Source: Streptomyces sp. NA02950
GTDB lineage: Bacteria > Actinomycetota > Actinomycetes > Streptomycetales > Streptomycetaceae
Assembly: GCF_013364155.1 (NCBI RefSeq)
Contig: NZ_CP054916.1
Span: 6,321,001 to 6,385,000 of the forward strand
Length of the DNA: 64,000 nucleotides
Reading direction: 5' to 3'
In this document: piece by piece, positions 7,598 through 16,003 of the stretch
Position numbering within the stretch: the first letter of the stretch is position 1
How the letters are laid out: each line of letters begins with the position of its first letter
Translations under genes and position numbers: made by a program
The notes under the pieces: generated by a model
Database searches by the model: none
Told to the model about the DNA's origin: nothing
What the model saw: only the letters and a program-made list of their open reading frames with translations

Positions 7598-10500
7598 GCC
7601 TCGGCGGTGAGATCGAGGAGAAGGCCAAGGCCCTCCTCATGAAGCTCGGCATGTGGTGGCCGGACGCCAACTCCGGCACCCTGCGCAACGCGGCCGATGC
7701 ATGGCGGACGTTCGCCGGCAGTGTGGACGATGTCCGGGTCGCCACCAACAAGGCGGCCACGACGCTGATCCACCACAACGAGGGCGAGGCGATCGACGCC
7801 TTCGAGATCTTCTGGGGGCGTTACGCCAAGGGCAAGGACGAGGGCTGGCTGAGCAATCTCGCCAAGTCCGCCCGCAACATGGCGAAGGCACTGGACAAGT
7901 TCGCCGACACCGTCGACGACGCGATCGAGAAGCTGTGGACCCAGATCAGCATCGACGCCATCGCACTCGTCGGCGGCGGGCTGCTGACCGTCTTCACCGG
8001 AGGTGCCTCCGACGGGGTGGCGGCGGAGATCATCGCCATGGCCGCGAGCCTGGGCGTCGCGGTGGAGGAAGCGGTCGCCGTCATCGCCGCGGAGATGCTG
8101 GCGGGTGCGGTCTTCACCAGCGTGCTGTCGGTGACCATCGACGCGGCGGTGGCACAGCCGCTGAAGATCGCCCTGGGGCAGCAGAAAGGCTTCAGCCTGG
8201 AGGAGGTCAACGAGGCCGCCAAGCAGGGCATGGTCGACGGAGGGATCTTCGGCGCCGGGTTCGGGGTGCTCAAGCCCGGTGTGCTCCCGAAGAGCCGGGT
8301 GCCGTCTCTGCTGCGGCCCCCGAAAGTCCCCTCGATCCGCCCCAATCTGATCGAAGAGGGCGCCGCGTGCCGCGGGTCCAAGGCATGTCCGCGGGTGGGT
8401 GAGCCGATCGACGTCGCGACCGGCGCGATGCTGATGGAGCACACCGATCTGACGCTTCCCGGTTCGCTGCCGCTGGTCTTCGAGCGCACCCACGTGTCCT
8501 CGTACCGCGGTGGCGTGCACTTCGGCCCGACGTGGGTGAGCCTGCTGGACGAGCGGGTGCAACTCGACGCGGAGGGCGTGGTCTTCGCCGCGGCGGACGG
8601 AATGCGGCTGGTGTACCCGGTGCCCGAGGCCGGAACCCCGGTGCTGCCGAAGAAGGGCGCCCGCTGGCCGCTGGAGTGGGACGGCGAGTCCGACGGTGTC
8701 ATGACCGTCACCGACCCGGAATCCGGTGTGGTGCGCACCTTCTCCCGGGCTGCCGCCACCGAGGAACCGGGGGCGGTGTATCTGCCGCTGGAGAGTCTCG
8801 AGGACCGCAATGGCGCCCGGATCGGCATCGAGCGTGCCGCGAACGGGGTGCCCTTGGCGGTCCGGCACTCCGGTGGCTACTACGTGGCCGTCGACACCGC
8901 GGGCGAGCGGGTCACCGCGCTGCGGCTGCTGGACCACGCGCCCTCGATCTACGAGCCGAGCGGCGGCGCGTCCGAGGCCGGTTCGGTCGTGATGCGCTAC
9001 GGCTACGACGACGCGGGCAACCTCACCGAGGTCATCAACTCCAGCGGTGAGCCGCTGCGCTTCACGTACGACGACGAGGGTCGCGTCACCTCCTGGACCG
9101 ATCGCAACGGCACCTCGTTCACCTATGTCTACGACCCGGCCGGGCGCGTGGTGCGCACCGAGGGCAGCGACGGCGTCTTCAACGGCTCCCTCGCGTACGA
9201 CGACGCCTCGCGGACGACGGTCTACACCGACTCCCTGGGGCACCGGACCACCTTCCGGAGCAACGACGGCGGCCAGGTCATCGAGGAGATCGACCCACTG
9301 GGCCACACCACGCGGACGGAATGGGACGCGCGGGGGTACCAAAGGCTCTCCGTGACGGACCCGTTGGGCCGTACCACCCGCTACGGGTACGACGGGAACG
9401 GCAACCTCACGACCGTCACCCTCCCCGACGCGACCGAAGCCCGCGCCTCGTACAACGCGCTGTGTCAGCCGGTGGAGGTCATCGAGCCGGGCGGCGGGAC
9501 GTGGCAGCACGCGTACGACGATGCCGGAAACCTCACCGCCACCACGGACCCGGCAGGGGCGACCACTCGGTACGCGTACGACGACACCGGCCACCTCACG
9601 GCGGTGACCGACGCGCTGGGCCACGTCCGCGGTGTCGCGTGTGACCCGGCAGGGCTGCCGGTGGAGATCACCGACCCGCTGGGGCACACCACGACGGTCC
9701 GCCGGGACTCCTTCGGCCGGGTGGTGGAGGCCGTCGACCCGCTGGGCCACACCACGCGGATGGGCTGGACGACCGAGGGCAAACCCTCCTGGTGGGAGGA
9801 GCCGGACGGCGGCCGGGAGAGCTGGACCTGGGACGGCGAGGGCAACCTCCTCACCCACACGGACGCGGCGGGCAACACCACCCGCCAGACCGCCACCCAC
9901 TTCGACGTCCCCGCCACCCGCACGGAGCCGGACGGCGCCACGTACGCCTTCGCCTACGACACCGAACTGCGGTTGACCGAGGTCACCAACCCCCAGGGCC
10001 TGACCTGGACGTACACCTACGACCCGGCGGGCCGTCTCACCGCCGAGACCGACTTCAACGGCCGCACCCTCAGCTACACCCACGACGCGGCGGGTGACCT
10101 GCTGACCCGTACCAACGGCGCGGACGAAACGCTCCACTTCACCCGCGACGTGCTGGGCCGCACCGTCGAACGACGCACCGACGCGGGCGAGACCACGACC
10201 TTCGCCTATGACGTACGAGGCAGCCTGGCCGGGGCGGCCAACCCGGACGCGGAGCTGACCGTCGAACGCGACCCGCTGGGCCGGGTCCTGTCCGAAACGG
10301 TCAACGGCCGCACGACGAGGTACGCGTACGACGCCCTGGGCCGCCGCACCGAGCGCACCACGCCCTCCGGCCTCACTTCCACGTGGTCCTACGACCCGGC
10401 GGGCCGCCCGACCGGCCTGAGCGGCGACGCCGGCTCGCTGGCCTTCGCGTACGACGCGGCGGGGCGCGAGGTGGAACGCCGTCTGGACGAGGCCGTCGGG

Positions 10501-11901
10501 CTGACCCAGACGTGGGACGGGGCGGACCGCCTCACCACCCAAACCCTCACCACCGGTCTCGGCACCGAAGCGGACCGCGTTCTCCAGCACCGCTCCTACG
10601 CGTACCGCGCGGACGGCTATCTGACCGAGATCCGCGAACTCACCTCCGGCACCCGCCGCTTCGGCCTCGACCCGGTCGGCCGGGTGACGGCGGTCCACGC
10701 CCACGGCTGGACCGAGACCTACGCCTACGACACCCTCGGCAACCTCACCCACGCCGCCGCGCCCGCCCACGAGTCACCCGGCGACCGGGAGCTCTCGGGC
10801 ACGATCATCCACCGGGCGGGCCGTACGACCTACGAACACGACACCCAGGGCCGCCTGACCCGCCGCACCCGCAAACTGCTGAACGGCCGGACGCGGACCT
10901 GGACCTACACCTGGAACGCCGAAGACCGCCTGACGGACGCCACGACCCCGGACGGCGACCACTGGCACTACACCTACGACCCCCTCGGCCGCCGCATATC
11001 CAAACAACGCCTGACCGAAGACGGCACGGTGGCGGAATCGGTGGCCTTCACCTGGGACGACACCCGCCTGGCCGAGCAGACCACAAATGCCGACCTGGTC
11101 ACCACCTGGGACTACGCCCCGGGCACCCACCGTCCGCTGACCCAGACCGACCACACCGCCCTCTCCCGCGAACCCGGTGCCTCGCTGGTCGAGAAGTTCA
11201 CGGGCGTGGACGAGGTGGATCTCCACACCCGCTTCCACGCGATCGTCACCGACCTCGTCGGCACCCCCACCGAACTGGTCACCCCCGACGGCACCCTGGC
11301 ATGGCAACACCGCACCACCCTCTGGGGCACGGACTTCCCCTCACCGCTCGCCCCGGACGCCGTCGACTGCCCCCTCCGCTTCCCGGGCCAGTACGCGGAC
11401 CCGGAAACGGGCCTGCACTACAACTACTTCCGCCACTACGACCCCGAAACGGCCCGCTACACCACCCCCGACTCTCTCGGCCTCGCCCCGGCACCGAATC
11501 CGCGGACCTACGTGCACAACCCCGACACCTGGCAGGACCCACTCGGTCTCGAAGGCTGCGGAGTCAAAAAGCCGAATCGCCCGAAGCTCTCGGATCCGAA
11601 TCCCATCATTAACAAGCAGCTGCGCCACGAGTACGAGGAGGTTCTTGCTGGGCGCGGCACGCGTCGGCCCGGCGACGGTCCTGGTGGACTTGATGTCTAT
11701 CATGCAGATGGTCTATCGGCACGCCAACAGGCTCTGTGGAGGGACTCTGAGATTTACGATGTACCCGGCACCAATCATCGAATCCTGAAGCGGCCAGACG
11801 GATTGATTGGATACGTCTGGAAGCATGACTACACCAAGCCGCGCCTCTTTCCCTCTCCTTGGTACAAAGATGGTGGCGAGGTCCCGAAACTCAAGCCGTA
11901 G
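7594..11901 (+). CDS. RHS/YD-repeat polymorphic toxin with barnase-like C-terminal domain
   Basis: The protein has 1435 residues. Residues about 1-260 hold a helical N-terminal domain with hydrophobic segments (around 128-190). DUF6531 starts near residue 270 (GEPIDVATGAMLMEHTDLTLPG), then many YD repeats (YDDAGNLTE, YDPAGRVVR and so on) to about 1260. The RHS core ends RFPGQYADPETGLHYNYFRH, with DSLGL and DPLGL (residues about 1290-1317) matching the self-cleavage motif pair of RHS shells. The last 118 residues form a separate toxin tip. In it WRDSEI and RILKRPDGLI...H follow barnase: RIL, D at +6, LI at +8/+9 and His at +15 from the Arg are the same spacing as barnase Arg87 to His102. The tip is visibly lower in GC than the rest. 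The gene downstream carries a barstar domain, which supports an RNase toxin. Confidence 0.9.
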   Translation: MSLGGEIEEKAKALLMKLGMWWPDANSGTLRNAADAWRTFAGSVDDVRVATNKAATTLIHHNEGEAIDAFEIFWGRYAKGKDEGWLSNLAKSARNMAKALDKFADTVDDAIEKLWTQISIDAIALVGGGLLTVFTGGASDGVAAEIIAMAASLGVAVEEAVAVIAAEMLAGAVFTSVLSVTIDAAVAQPLKIALGQQKGFSLEEVNEAAKQGMVDGGIFGAGFGVLKPGVLPKSRVPSLLRPPKVPSIRPNLIEEGAACRGSKACPRVGEPIDVATGAMLMEHTDLTLPGSLPLVFERTHVSSYRGGVHFGPTWVSLLDERVQLDAEGVVFAAADGMRLVYPVPEAGTPVLPKKGARWPLEWDGESDGVMTVTDPESGVVRTFSRAAATEEPGAVYLPLESLEDRNGARIGIERAANGVPLAVRHSGGYYVAVDTAGERVTALRLLDHAPSIYEPSGGASEAGSVVMRYGYDDAGNLTEVINSSGEPLRFTYDDEGRVTSWTDRNGTSFTYVYDPAGRVVRTEGSDGVFNGSLAYDDASRTTVYTDSLGHRTTFRSNDGGQVIEEIDPLGHTTRTEWDARGYQRLSVTDPLGRTTRYGYDGNGNLTTVTLPDATEARASYNALCQPVEVIEPGGGTWQHAYDDAGNLTATTDPAGATTRYAYDDTGHLTAVTDALGHVRGVACDPAGLPVEITDPLGHTTTVRRDSFGRVVEAVDPLGHTTRMGWTTEGKPSWWEEPDGGRESWTWDGEGNLLTHTDAAGNTTRQTATHFDVPATRTEPDGATYAFAYDTELRLTEVTNPQGLTWTYTYDPAGRLTAETDFNGRTLSYTHDAAGDLLTRTNGADETLHFTRDVLGRTVERRTDAGETTTFAYDVRGSLAGAANPDAELTVERDPLGRVLSETVNGRTTRYAYDALGRRTERTTPSGLTSTWSYDPAGRPTGLSGDAGSLAFAYDAAGREVERRLDEAVGLTQTWDGADRLTTQTLTTGLGTEADRVLQHRSYAYRADGYLTEIRELTSGTRRFGLDPVGRVTAVHAHGWTETYAYDTLGNLTHAAAPAHESPGDRELSGTIIHRAGRTTYEHDTQGRLTRRTRKLLNGRTRTWTYTWNAEDRLTDATTPDGDHWHYTYDPLGRRISKQRLTEDGTVAESVAFTWDDTRLAEQTTNADLVTTWDYAPGTHRPLTQTDHTALSREPGASLVEKFTGVDEVDLHTRFHAIVTDLVGTPTELVTPDGTLAWQHRTTLWGTDFPSPLAPDAVDCPLRFPGQYADPETGLHYNYFRHYDPETARYTTPDSLGLAPAPNPRTYVHNPDTWQDPLGLEGCGVKKPNRPKLSDPNPIINKQLRHEYEEVLAGRGTRRPGDGPGGLDVYHADGLSARQQALWRDSEIYDVPGTNHRILKRPDGLIGYVWKHDYTKPRLFPSPWYKDGGEVPKLKP

Positions 11902-11965
11902 AATCCAGATAGAGGGCAGGATGCACCCCCACAGTCTCCCTGCCGGCACAATATCGACATAGCGA

Positions 11966-12718
11966 ATGATGGTGCTTTCAGTGAGTGTCTCGATCCGGAA
12001 TGACGCCTATACGCTCTATTCAGTGGACGAAGGTCAGGAATTGTGCACAGCTGAGAATATCGTCGGATTCTTCGTAGATTCGGAAGAGTCCTGGCGAACA
12101 TTCTATGCCGTGCGGTACTCCCTGCGTGGTCAGTGTGTACACGACGATGTTGAACATCTTGAGGTCCGAGTCATCGACTCCACTGAAAAGGTTTTGGGTT
12201 CCTACTCGGTGAGTCACGTGCATATTGAGGAAGTCGAGCATGAAGGCGGAGCGGCATTGCGGCTATCGGGGTACCTTCTCGACCATCCGCATCCGGATGC
12301 GCCGACTGCGTGGGGGCGATGGCGTGAATCAAGCAATCTCGAACTCAACGCATGGGTGACCCTTTCACCTACGGAAAGAGAGGCGTGGCTCGATTCCGTT
12401 CGGCTTCACCACGATTGGGAATCACCTGACAGCGAGGTAGATGCTTCCGGCGGCGTATACGAGGTAGATGGCCGTAACATCACTGACCGGGCCGGTCTCT
12501 ATTGTGCACTCGGAGAGGCACTGCGCGGCCCGGGCGGCTACTTTGGGTCGACTCTGGACGCATTGAGGGACTGTCTCGGTGGGGGGTTTGGGCTAACTCC
12601 ACCATTCGTGCTGAATTGGCATTCAGTGAAGACGGCTCAAAATCATCTCGGTGATTCTTATGTGAACAAGGTTGTGAACACGATGCGCTCTGCCGGGGTC
12701 TCAGTTAATTTGTGTTGA
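11966..12718 (+). CDS. Barstar-domain immunity protein
   Basis: The C-terminal part of this 250-residue protein (about 163-232) reads as a barstar fold: VYEVDGRNITDRAGLYCALGEAL, then GPGGYFGSTLDALRDCL, then PFVLNWHSV, the order and spacing of barstar (strand, helix, YFGxNLDALWDCL loop-helix, strand). Asp and Glu residues in the second helix correspond to those that plug the barnase active site. The first about 160 residues are an extra domain I do not recognise. The gene begins 64 bases after the RHS stop, on the same strand, and has lower GC than its surroundings, as expected for a toxin-tip/immunity cassette. The start (ATG 11966) lacks a strong RBS; GTG 11981 is possible. Confidence 0.8.
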   Translation: MMVLSVSVSIRNDAYTLYSVDEGQELCTAENIVGFFVDSEESWRTFYAVRYSLRGQCVHDDVEHLEVRVIDSTEKVLGSYSVSHVHIEEVEHEGGAALRLSGYLLDHPHPDAPTAWGRWRESSNLELNAWVTLSPTEREAWLDSVRLHHDWESPDSEVDASGGVYEVDGRNITDRAGLYCALGEALRGPGGYFGSTLDALRDCLGGGFGLTPPFVLNWHSVKTAQNHLGDSYVNKVVNTMRSAGVSVNLC

Positions 12719-12980
12719 TCGGGCGTGGGCCTCGTTCATGATGAGGACGTGATCGAGGGCCTTCGTGTCGGATGCTGCCGATGTCGCGTTCGCAAGTGTG
12801 CGTTCATGCGGGGCGCCTGTGGCGCTTTAGGATCTCCATCTCCTCGGCCTGAAAGACGGCGTCGAGCCCCTCGCCGTACTTGCCATCGCGGGCGCGCAGT
12901 AAGAAGCGCAGGGACTCCATGTGTATGCCCGGCAACGAGATGCCGCGCCTGCTGCACCGCCCAGTCGTGTGTCTTTGACG
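12719..12980 (-). pseudogene. Decayed IS transposase fragment (rve/DDE integrase core, IS3/IS481 type)
   Basis: No single frame is open, but joining frames on the minus strand gives a recognisable integrase core: KTHDWAVQQARHL (about 12976-12938), GIHMESLRFLLRARDGKYGE with LDAVFQAEEMEILK (about 12935-12840), APQAPRMNAH (about 12835-12805), CERDIGSIRHE and KALDHVLIMNEAHA (about 12802-12725). The pattern FLxRxRDxKYxxxLDAVFxAEGMEILK...PRMNAHCERxIGxIRxE...LDHVLIxNEAH is that of these transposases. At least three frameshifts separate the pieces, and both ends are missing. It abuts the immunity gene stop, so it marks a past rearrangement next to the toxin cassette. Confidence 0.7.
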
Positions 12981-13123
12981 AGAGTTGACGACGAGGACTG
13001 AACGGCTGCGGCCCTAGCCAGCCCACGACATGATGCGGGCCGCAAGGCCACATCCGCCGTCACATGGCGAACCGCCACCGAGGTCCGCCAAGAGTCAAAG
13101 AGCCTCAAGTGACACGAACGGGA

Positions 13124-13690
13124 TCACGAGACACTAGAACGGCGGGCCGCTACAGCGTCCGTGTAGAGCTCTGTCGTGAAGTCGTCCTCCTGGATGCCGA
13201 GTTCAGCCATGATGGTCCGGACATCGGCGAGCGCCGCAGAGAGTTCCTCCTCTTCCGAAACCAGCGTCTCGACTTCCAGGAAAGTTCCTTCGATCTCCGG
13301 AACTTGAACCAGCGTGGCGAGCAAGCGACGCCGGCAAGCACTGAACTCGTAGTTTCGGCATCGCTTCTGGAACACGATTGCCGGAACGTATCCGAGCCCC
13401 CGTAGCATGGCGTGAACAGCTTCCGGGTTTTCCACGCGCGTTTCATGCTCCGGCTTCGAGCCGGACTCCGAATCGATTCGGGCACCCTTGTACGTGAGAA
13501 CGGAACGCGTCGAATCCGGTCCGTGAATCGTGCGGACTCTCAATTCTTGGTCCTGCGCGTCGAGACCTCCAGACGGGTCGTCGTAGTAGGTGTCCTGATA
13601 TACTTCTGCCCGTCCCTGCGCCTTTTGGTCGAGCTGCCCCATGACGTACTCGGGATTGTGTACACGCGCTTTCAGCTCCGCCTCGATCAA
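13124..13690 (-). CDS. CYTH-domain protein, class IV adenylate cyclase-like
   Basis: The 188-residue product opens with IEAELKARV, the ExExK motif that defines CYTH tunnel enzymes, and continues with QDTYYDDP, ELRVRT, VLTYKGAR, HETRVENP, FQKRCRNYEF and TFLEVETLV, the ordered basic/acidic strands lining the tunnel. CYTH members hydrolyse or cyclise triphosphates (class IV adenylate cyclase, thiamine triphosphatase); this layout resembles CyaB, but the substrate cannot be read off. The TTG start at 13690 is forced because a stop lies just upstream, and GGAGG precedes it by 8 bases. It starts 15 bases after the XRE gene and is surely cotranscribed with it. Confidence 0.82.
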   Translation of the reverse strand: MIEAELKARVHNPEYVMGQLDQKAQGRAEVYQDTYYDDPSGGLDAQDQELRVRTIHGPDSTRSVLTYKGARIDSESGSKPEHETRVENPEAVHAMLRGLGYVPAIVFQKRCRNYEFSACRRRLLATLVQVPEIEGTFLEVETLVSEEEELSAALADVRTIMAELGIQEDDFTTELYTDAVAARRSSVS

Positions 13691-13705
13691 CGCACGAGCC
13701 TCCGC

Positions 13706-14557
13706 TCAGACTGTACGAATTCCTGTTTCAACTATGGACGCAAACATTCGCTGAAACCCTCGATAAAGTGGGCCTTGCGGCGTCTCCATGACCTTGTAGG
13801 TAGCCGATGCGTGTCCCTCCCATCCAGCGTCGAATGCAGAGACGAACATGGTGTCATCGAGCCTGATAATTCGCCACGTTGGATGCATGCTGTAGCGGTA
13901 TACCTGAAGGTCGCAGGTACTCGACAACTCACGCAAACGAGCCTCGGTCAGTTTGACACCTCCGGCGAGTGATTCGGCCGATTCCCCGATTTCTCGCGCG
14001 CGTAGAGCAAGGGCGGGCGACTCAGGGTCCAGAAGCAACACGCGGACCCTTGGCGCTTCCCGCCCTTCTGACCCAGTGAGGGATGAGCGCAGTAGAGAGT
14101 CGTTCAGCCCGATAAGGCCAAGTCCACGCACCGCAAGAACATCCAACTGTTCCGCCGATACGGCCAGTTGTCGGATATCCTCAGACGCGGCGGCTTGGGT
14201 GGAATAAACCCGGACAACTTCCGGGAATGCGGCCAGGTCGAACGCGCGCCCACTGCTGCGCGAGTCTCGTGCAGACGCAAGGCCGAGCAAGTGCCGGGCA
14301 TTGGTCGGCATGTTCAGCCCATCAGCGATGCGCTCGAATACATCAAGGCGTGTGATCTCTCGGCGTCCGTTGATGACCTCGTTCACCCGTGCCTGCGTCA
14401 TGGCTACCGCCGTAGCGATCCGTGCCTGACTCGCTCCGCCGTATTGCTGGACGCGGCGGAACACCGCGCCCATGTCACGCTCCCGTAAGGCTTCGCGGAC
14501 TTCAGCCTGTTGCCAAGCCCACTCGGGCAGTTCGATCGGTACCAGTGCCGTCGGCAT
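13706..14557 (-). CDS. XRE family regulator with DUF5919-like C-terminal domain
   Basis: The product has 283 residues. Residues about 38-92 form a helix-turn-helix (ASQARIATAVAMTQARVNEVINGRREITRLDVFERIADGL). The C-terminal half (RVRVLLLDPESPALALRAREIGES, LQVYRYSMHPTWRIIRLDDTMFVSAF) looks like the phospholipase-D-related, probably non-catalytic DUF5919-type domain found in Streptomyces XRE proteins. It heads a two-gene operon with the CYTH enzyme, and a perfect 9+9 inverted repeat lies 20 bases upstream of its ATG, suggesting autoregulation. GC and codon use are somewhat lower than the core genes, in line with an accessory location. Confidence 0.82.
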   Translation of the reverse strand: MPTALVPIELPEWAWQQAEVREALRERDMGAVFRRVQQYGGASQARIATAVAMTQARVNEVINGRREITRLDVFERIADGLNMPTNARHLLGLASARDSRSSGRAFDLAAFPEVVRVYSTQAAASEDIRQLAVSAEQLDVLAVRGLGLIGLNDSLLRSSLTGSEGREAPRVRVLLLDPESPALALRAREIGESAESLAGGVKLTEARLRELSSTCDLQVYRYSMHPTWRIIRLDDTMFVSAFDAGWEGHASATYKVMETPQGPLYRGFQRMFASIVETGIRTV

Positions 14558-14577
14558 GATCCACCCCCGGTCTCGCG

Positions 14578-14599
14578 GTGGGATGAAGAGTCATCCCAC
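14578..14599. promoter_or_regulatory. Perfect inverted repeat upstream of XRE-CYTH operon
   Basis: Arms GTGGGATGA (14578-14586) and TCATCCCAC (14591-14599) are exact reverse complements separated by AGAG. The site is 20 bases upstream of the XRE start codon and between it and the divergent small-gene cluster, so it is a good candidate operator for the XRE protein. Confidence 0.65.
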
Positions 14600-14729
14600 G
14601 GTGAGATTACCGCCCGGATATGGGGCCCCACCCTCCTGCGCTGAATCCTGACCAGATGGACAGGACAGACCCCCGCGACCGTGGCGACGGCCCGGGGGCG
14701 TGGCCATCAACCATCGGGAGGTTGACGAC

Positions 14730-15080
14730 ATGCATGACTTTACTCGCCGTGTACTCGTTTGGGTGAGGGCGGTTTGCGCATTACGGCCCTCCGGCCGTCA
14801 TCGGGCCGTCTCGGTCGTCCCCAAGCCCTATCCGGCGCCTTCCCGGCTCGTGGCACGGGCCCCGGACCCCGCGACTGCCAGGTCCCGACCGCTGCCCGTG
14901 AGCCCGCGTCTCGACTGGCCGACCCTCGAACTGCGCGCCATCCCCCTGCAACTGGACGATGATCCACCCGCGTTGGTGCGGCCCTACGTCGTAGCTCATG
15001 AATGGCGGCAACAGCGGCACACCAGCCGCCCCCGCGTGAAAGTGATCTGTGCCCCGCACGGCATGGTGGTGGTCCGGTGA
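14730..15080 (+). CDS. Small hypothetical protein (accessory cluster, gene 1)
   Basis: This is a 116-residue basic protein starting ATG 14730 (MHDFTRRVLVWVRAVCA) after GGGAGG. It is rich in Arg and Pro, with a conserved-looking tail (VRPYVVAHEWRQQRHTSRP...GMVVVR). I do not recognise a family. Its TGA overlaps the GTG of the next gene (GTGA), and the same overlap recurs further down, so four tiny genes appear to form one operon divergent from the XRE-CYTH pair. Confidence 0.55.
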   Translation: MHDFTRRVLVWVRAVCALRPSGRHRAVSVVPKPYPAPSRLVARAPDPATARSRPLPVSPRLDWPTLELRAIPLQLDDDPPALVRPYVVAHEWRQQRHTSRPRVKVICAPHGMVVVR

Positions 15081-15283
15081 CCACCAACGGCTGGACCGCT
15101 CCTGCCCCGGCGGCGGGGTGTGCTCTGTGCGCCTGCCCCGGTGACTTCGGGCCCCGTGACCCCGCCGAGCCGCATTCGGGTCTGTGCCCGGGGTGCATCG
15201 CGGCGGGCAAGCCCACCCGCGACGGTCTTGAACGGGCGGTGGTGATCGTGGCCGGCAGAGTCTTGTTGCCGCTGGCGCCCTGA
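15077..15283 (+). CDS. Small putative zinc-ribbon protein (accessory cluster, gene 2)
   Basis: A GTG at 15077 gives 68 residues beginning VTTNGWTAPAPAAGCALC. Two Cys pairs, CALCAC and CPGC about 25 residues apart, could form a small zinc ribbon. The start overlaps the stop of the preceding gene (GTGA), which fixes the start. The function is unknown. Confidence 0.55.
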   Translation: MTTNGWTAPAPAAGCALCACPGDFGPRDPAEPHSGLCPGCIAAGKPTRDGLERAVVIVAGRVLLPLAP

Positions 15284-15285
15284 GT

Positions 15286-15393
15286 CTGGCCACCGCCACG
15301 CCGGAAGAACTGGCCTACCACCTTGGTGCGGTGAAGCGGAGTCTGCACAGCGTGCTTCAGCTTCTCGCGCCGGTCGGGGAGGTCGGCCGGTGA
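15286..15393 (+). CDS. Possible 35-residue ORF with CTG start (accessory cluster, gene 3)
   Basis: The frame LATATPEELAYHLGAVKRSLHSVLQLLAPVGEVGR runs from CTG 15286 to TGA 15391-15393. There is no ATG/GTG/TTG in frame, so the start would be non-canonical and expression is uncertain. In its favour, it begins three bases after the previous stop, ends in a GTGA overlap with the next gene just as gene 1 does with gene 2, and reads as a plausible amphipathic helix. Confidence 0.35.
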   Translation: MATATPEELAYHLGAVKRSLHSVLQLLAPVGEVGR

Positions 15394-15608
15394 CCGCCGA
15401 CGACGGGTACGGGGGTGAGCGGCCCCGTATGACGATGCGCGTCTACACCGTGGCGCGTGACGGGATGGTGACCGCGCGGCGCGCCGTGGTGGCCGTCCTC
15501 GTGGGCAAGGACAGCACCGACCCTTACGGGCTGGGGCAGGCGTGGCCGCCGTGTCAGTGCCCCCGCCACCGCGAACAGAGCGCCCCCGGGCGTAATTGGC
15601 GGAACTGA
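15390..15608 (+). CDS. Small hypothetical protein (accessory cluster, gene 4)
   Basis: The GTG at 15390 overlaps the TGA of the 35-residue ORF. The 72-residue product has a central strand-rich section (MRVYTVARDGMVTARRAVVAVL) and a C-terminal WPPCQCPRH. No family is recognised. It is the last gene of the small cluster; downstream there is no gene up to the zur terminator. Confidence 0.5.
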   Translation: MTADDGYGGERPRMTMRVYTVARDGMVTARRAVVAVLVGKDSTDPYGLGQAWPPCQCPRHREQSAPGRNWRN

Positions 15609-15866
15609 GACAGCCGTCCGCCTGTGCCTGTCCCAGCGTCCAGGCGGACGGCCCTCCGGGCCCCGGTCATCCGCTTCCCGTGGCAGTGGTGACCGGGGCC
15701 CCTCGAACGCCCTTGCACCACCAACGACCGAACGCAACCACGCTTGTGATCTCTCACGTCACGATCGACCCGCGCGATGCCGTGCACAACCACCACGCCA
15801 AACAGACCGTGCTGCCGGTGACCGTCCACCACCGTGACCGGGCGTACCGAACGCGCGCGCCTATGC

Positions 15867-15970
15867 GCGTACCGGGCGGACGGCCATCTCACCGAGATCT
15901 TGGACCTCGACCCGGTCGGCCGGGTCACTGCCGTCCACGCCCACGGTTGGACCGAGACCTACGCCTACGA
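15867..15970 (+). pseudogene. Orphan fragment of an RHS gene
   Basis: The translated frame AYRADGHLTEI...LDLDPVGRVTAVHAHG, then WTETYAYD, matches residues encoded at 10598-10732 of the large RHS gene almost word for word, with deletion of about 11 codons (the RELTSGTRRFG stretch). DNA identity outside the gap is very high by eye. There is no start, no stop in register and no toxin tip, so this is a remnant. The rest of 15609-16003 holds no gene I can support. Confidence 0.8.
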
Positions 15971-16003
15971 CTCGCGAAAGCCGTGCTGCGGGCCGCGGAC
16001 AGC

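Noticed and set aside
7588..10770. A 1060-codon open frame on the minus strand opposite the RHS gene
   Set aside because: It is an antisense shadow of the YD-repeat gene caused by high GC; its product is a low-complexity Val/Gly/Arg string, while the plus strand has clear RHS domains.
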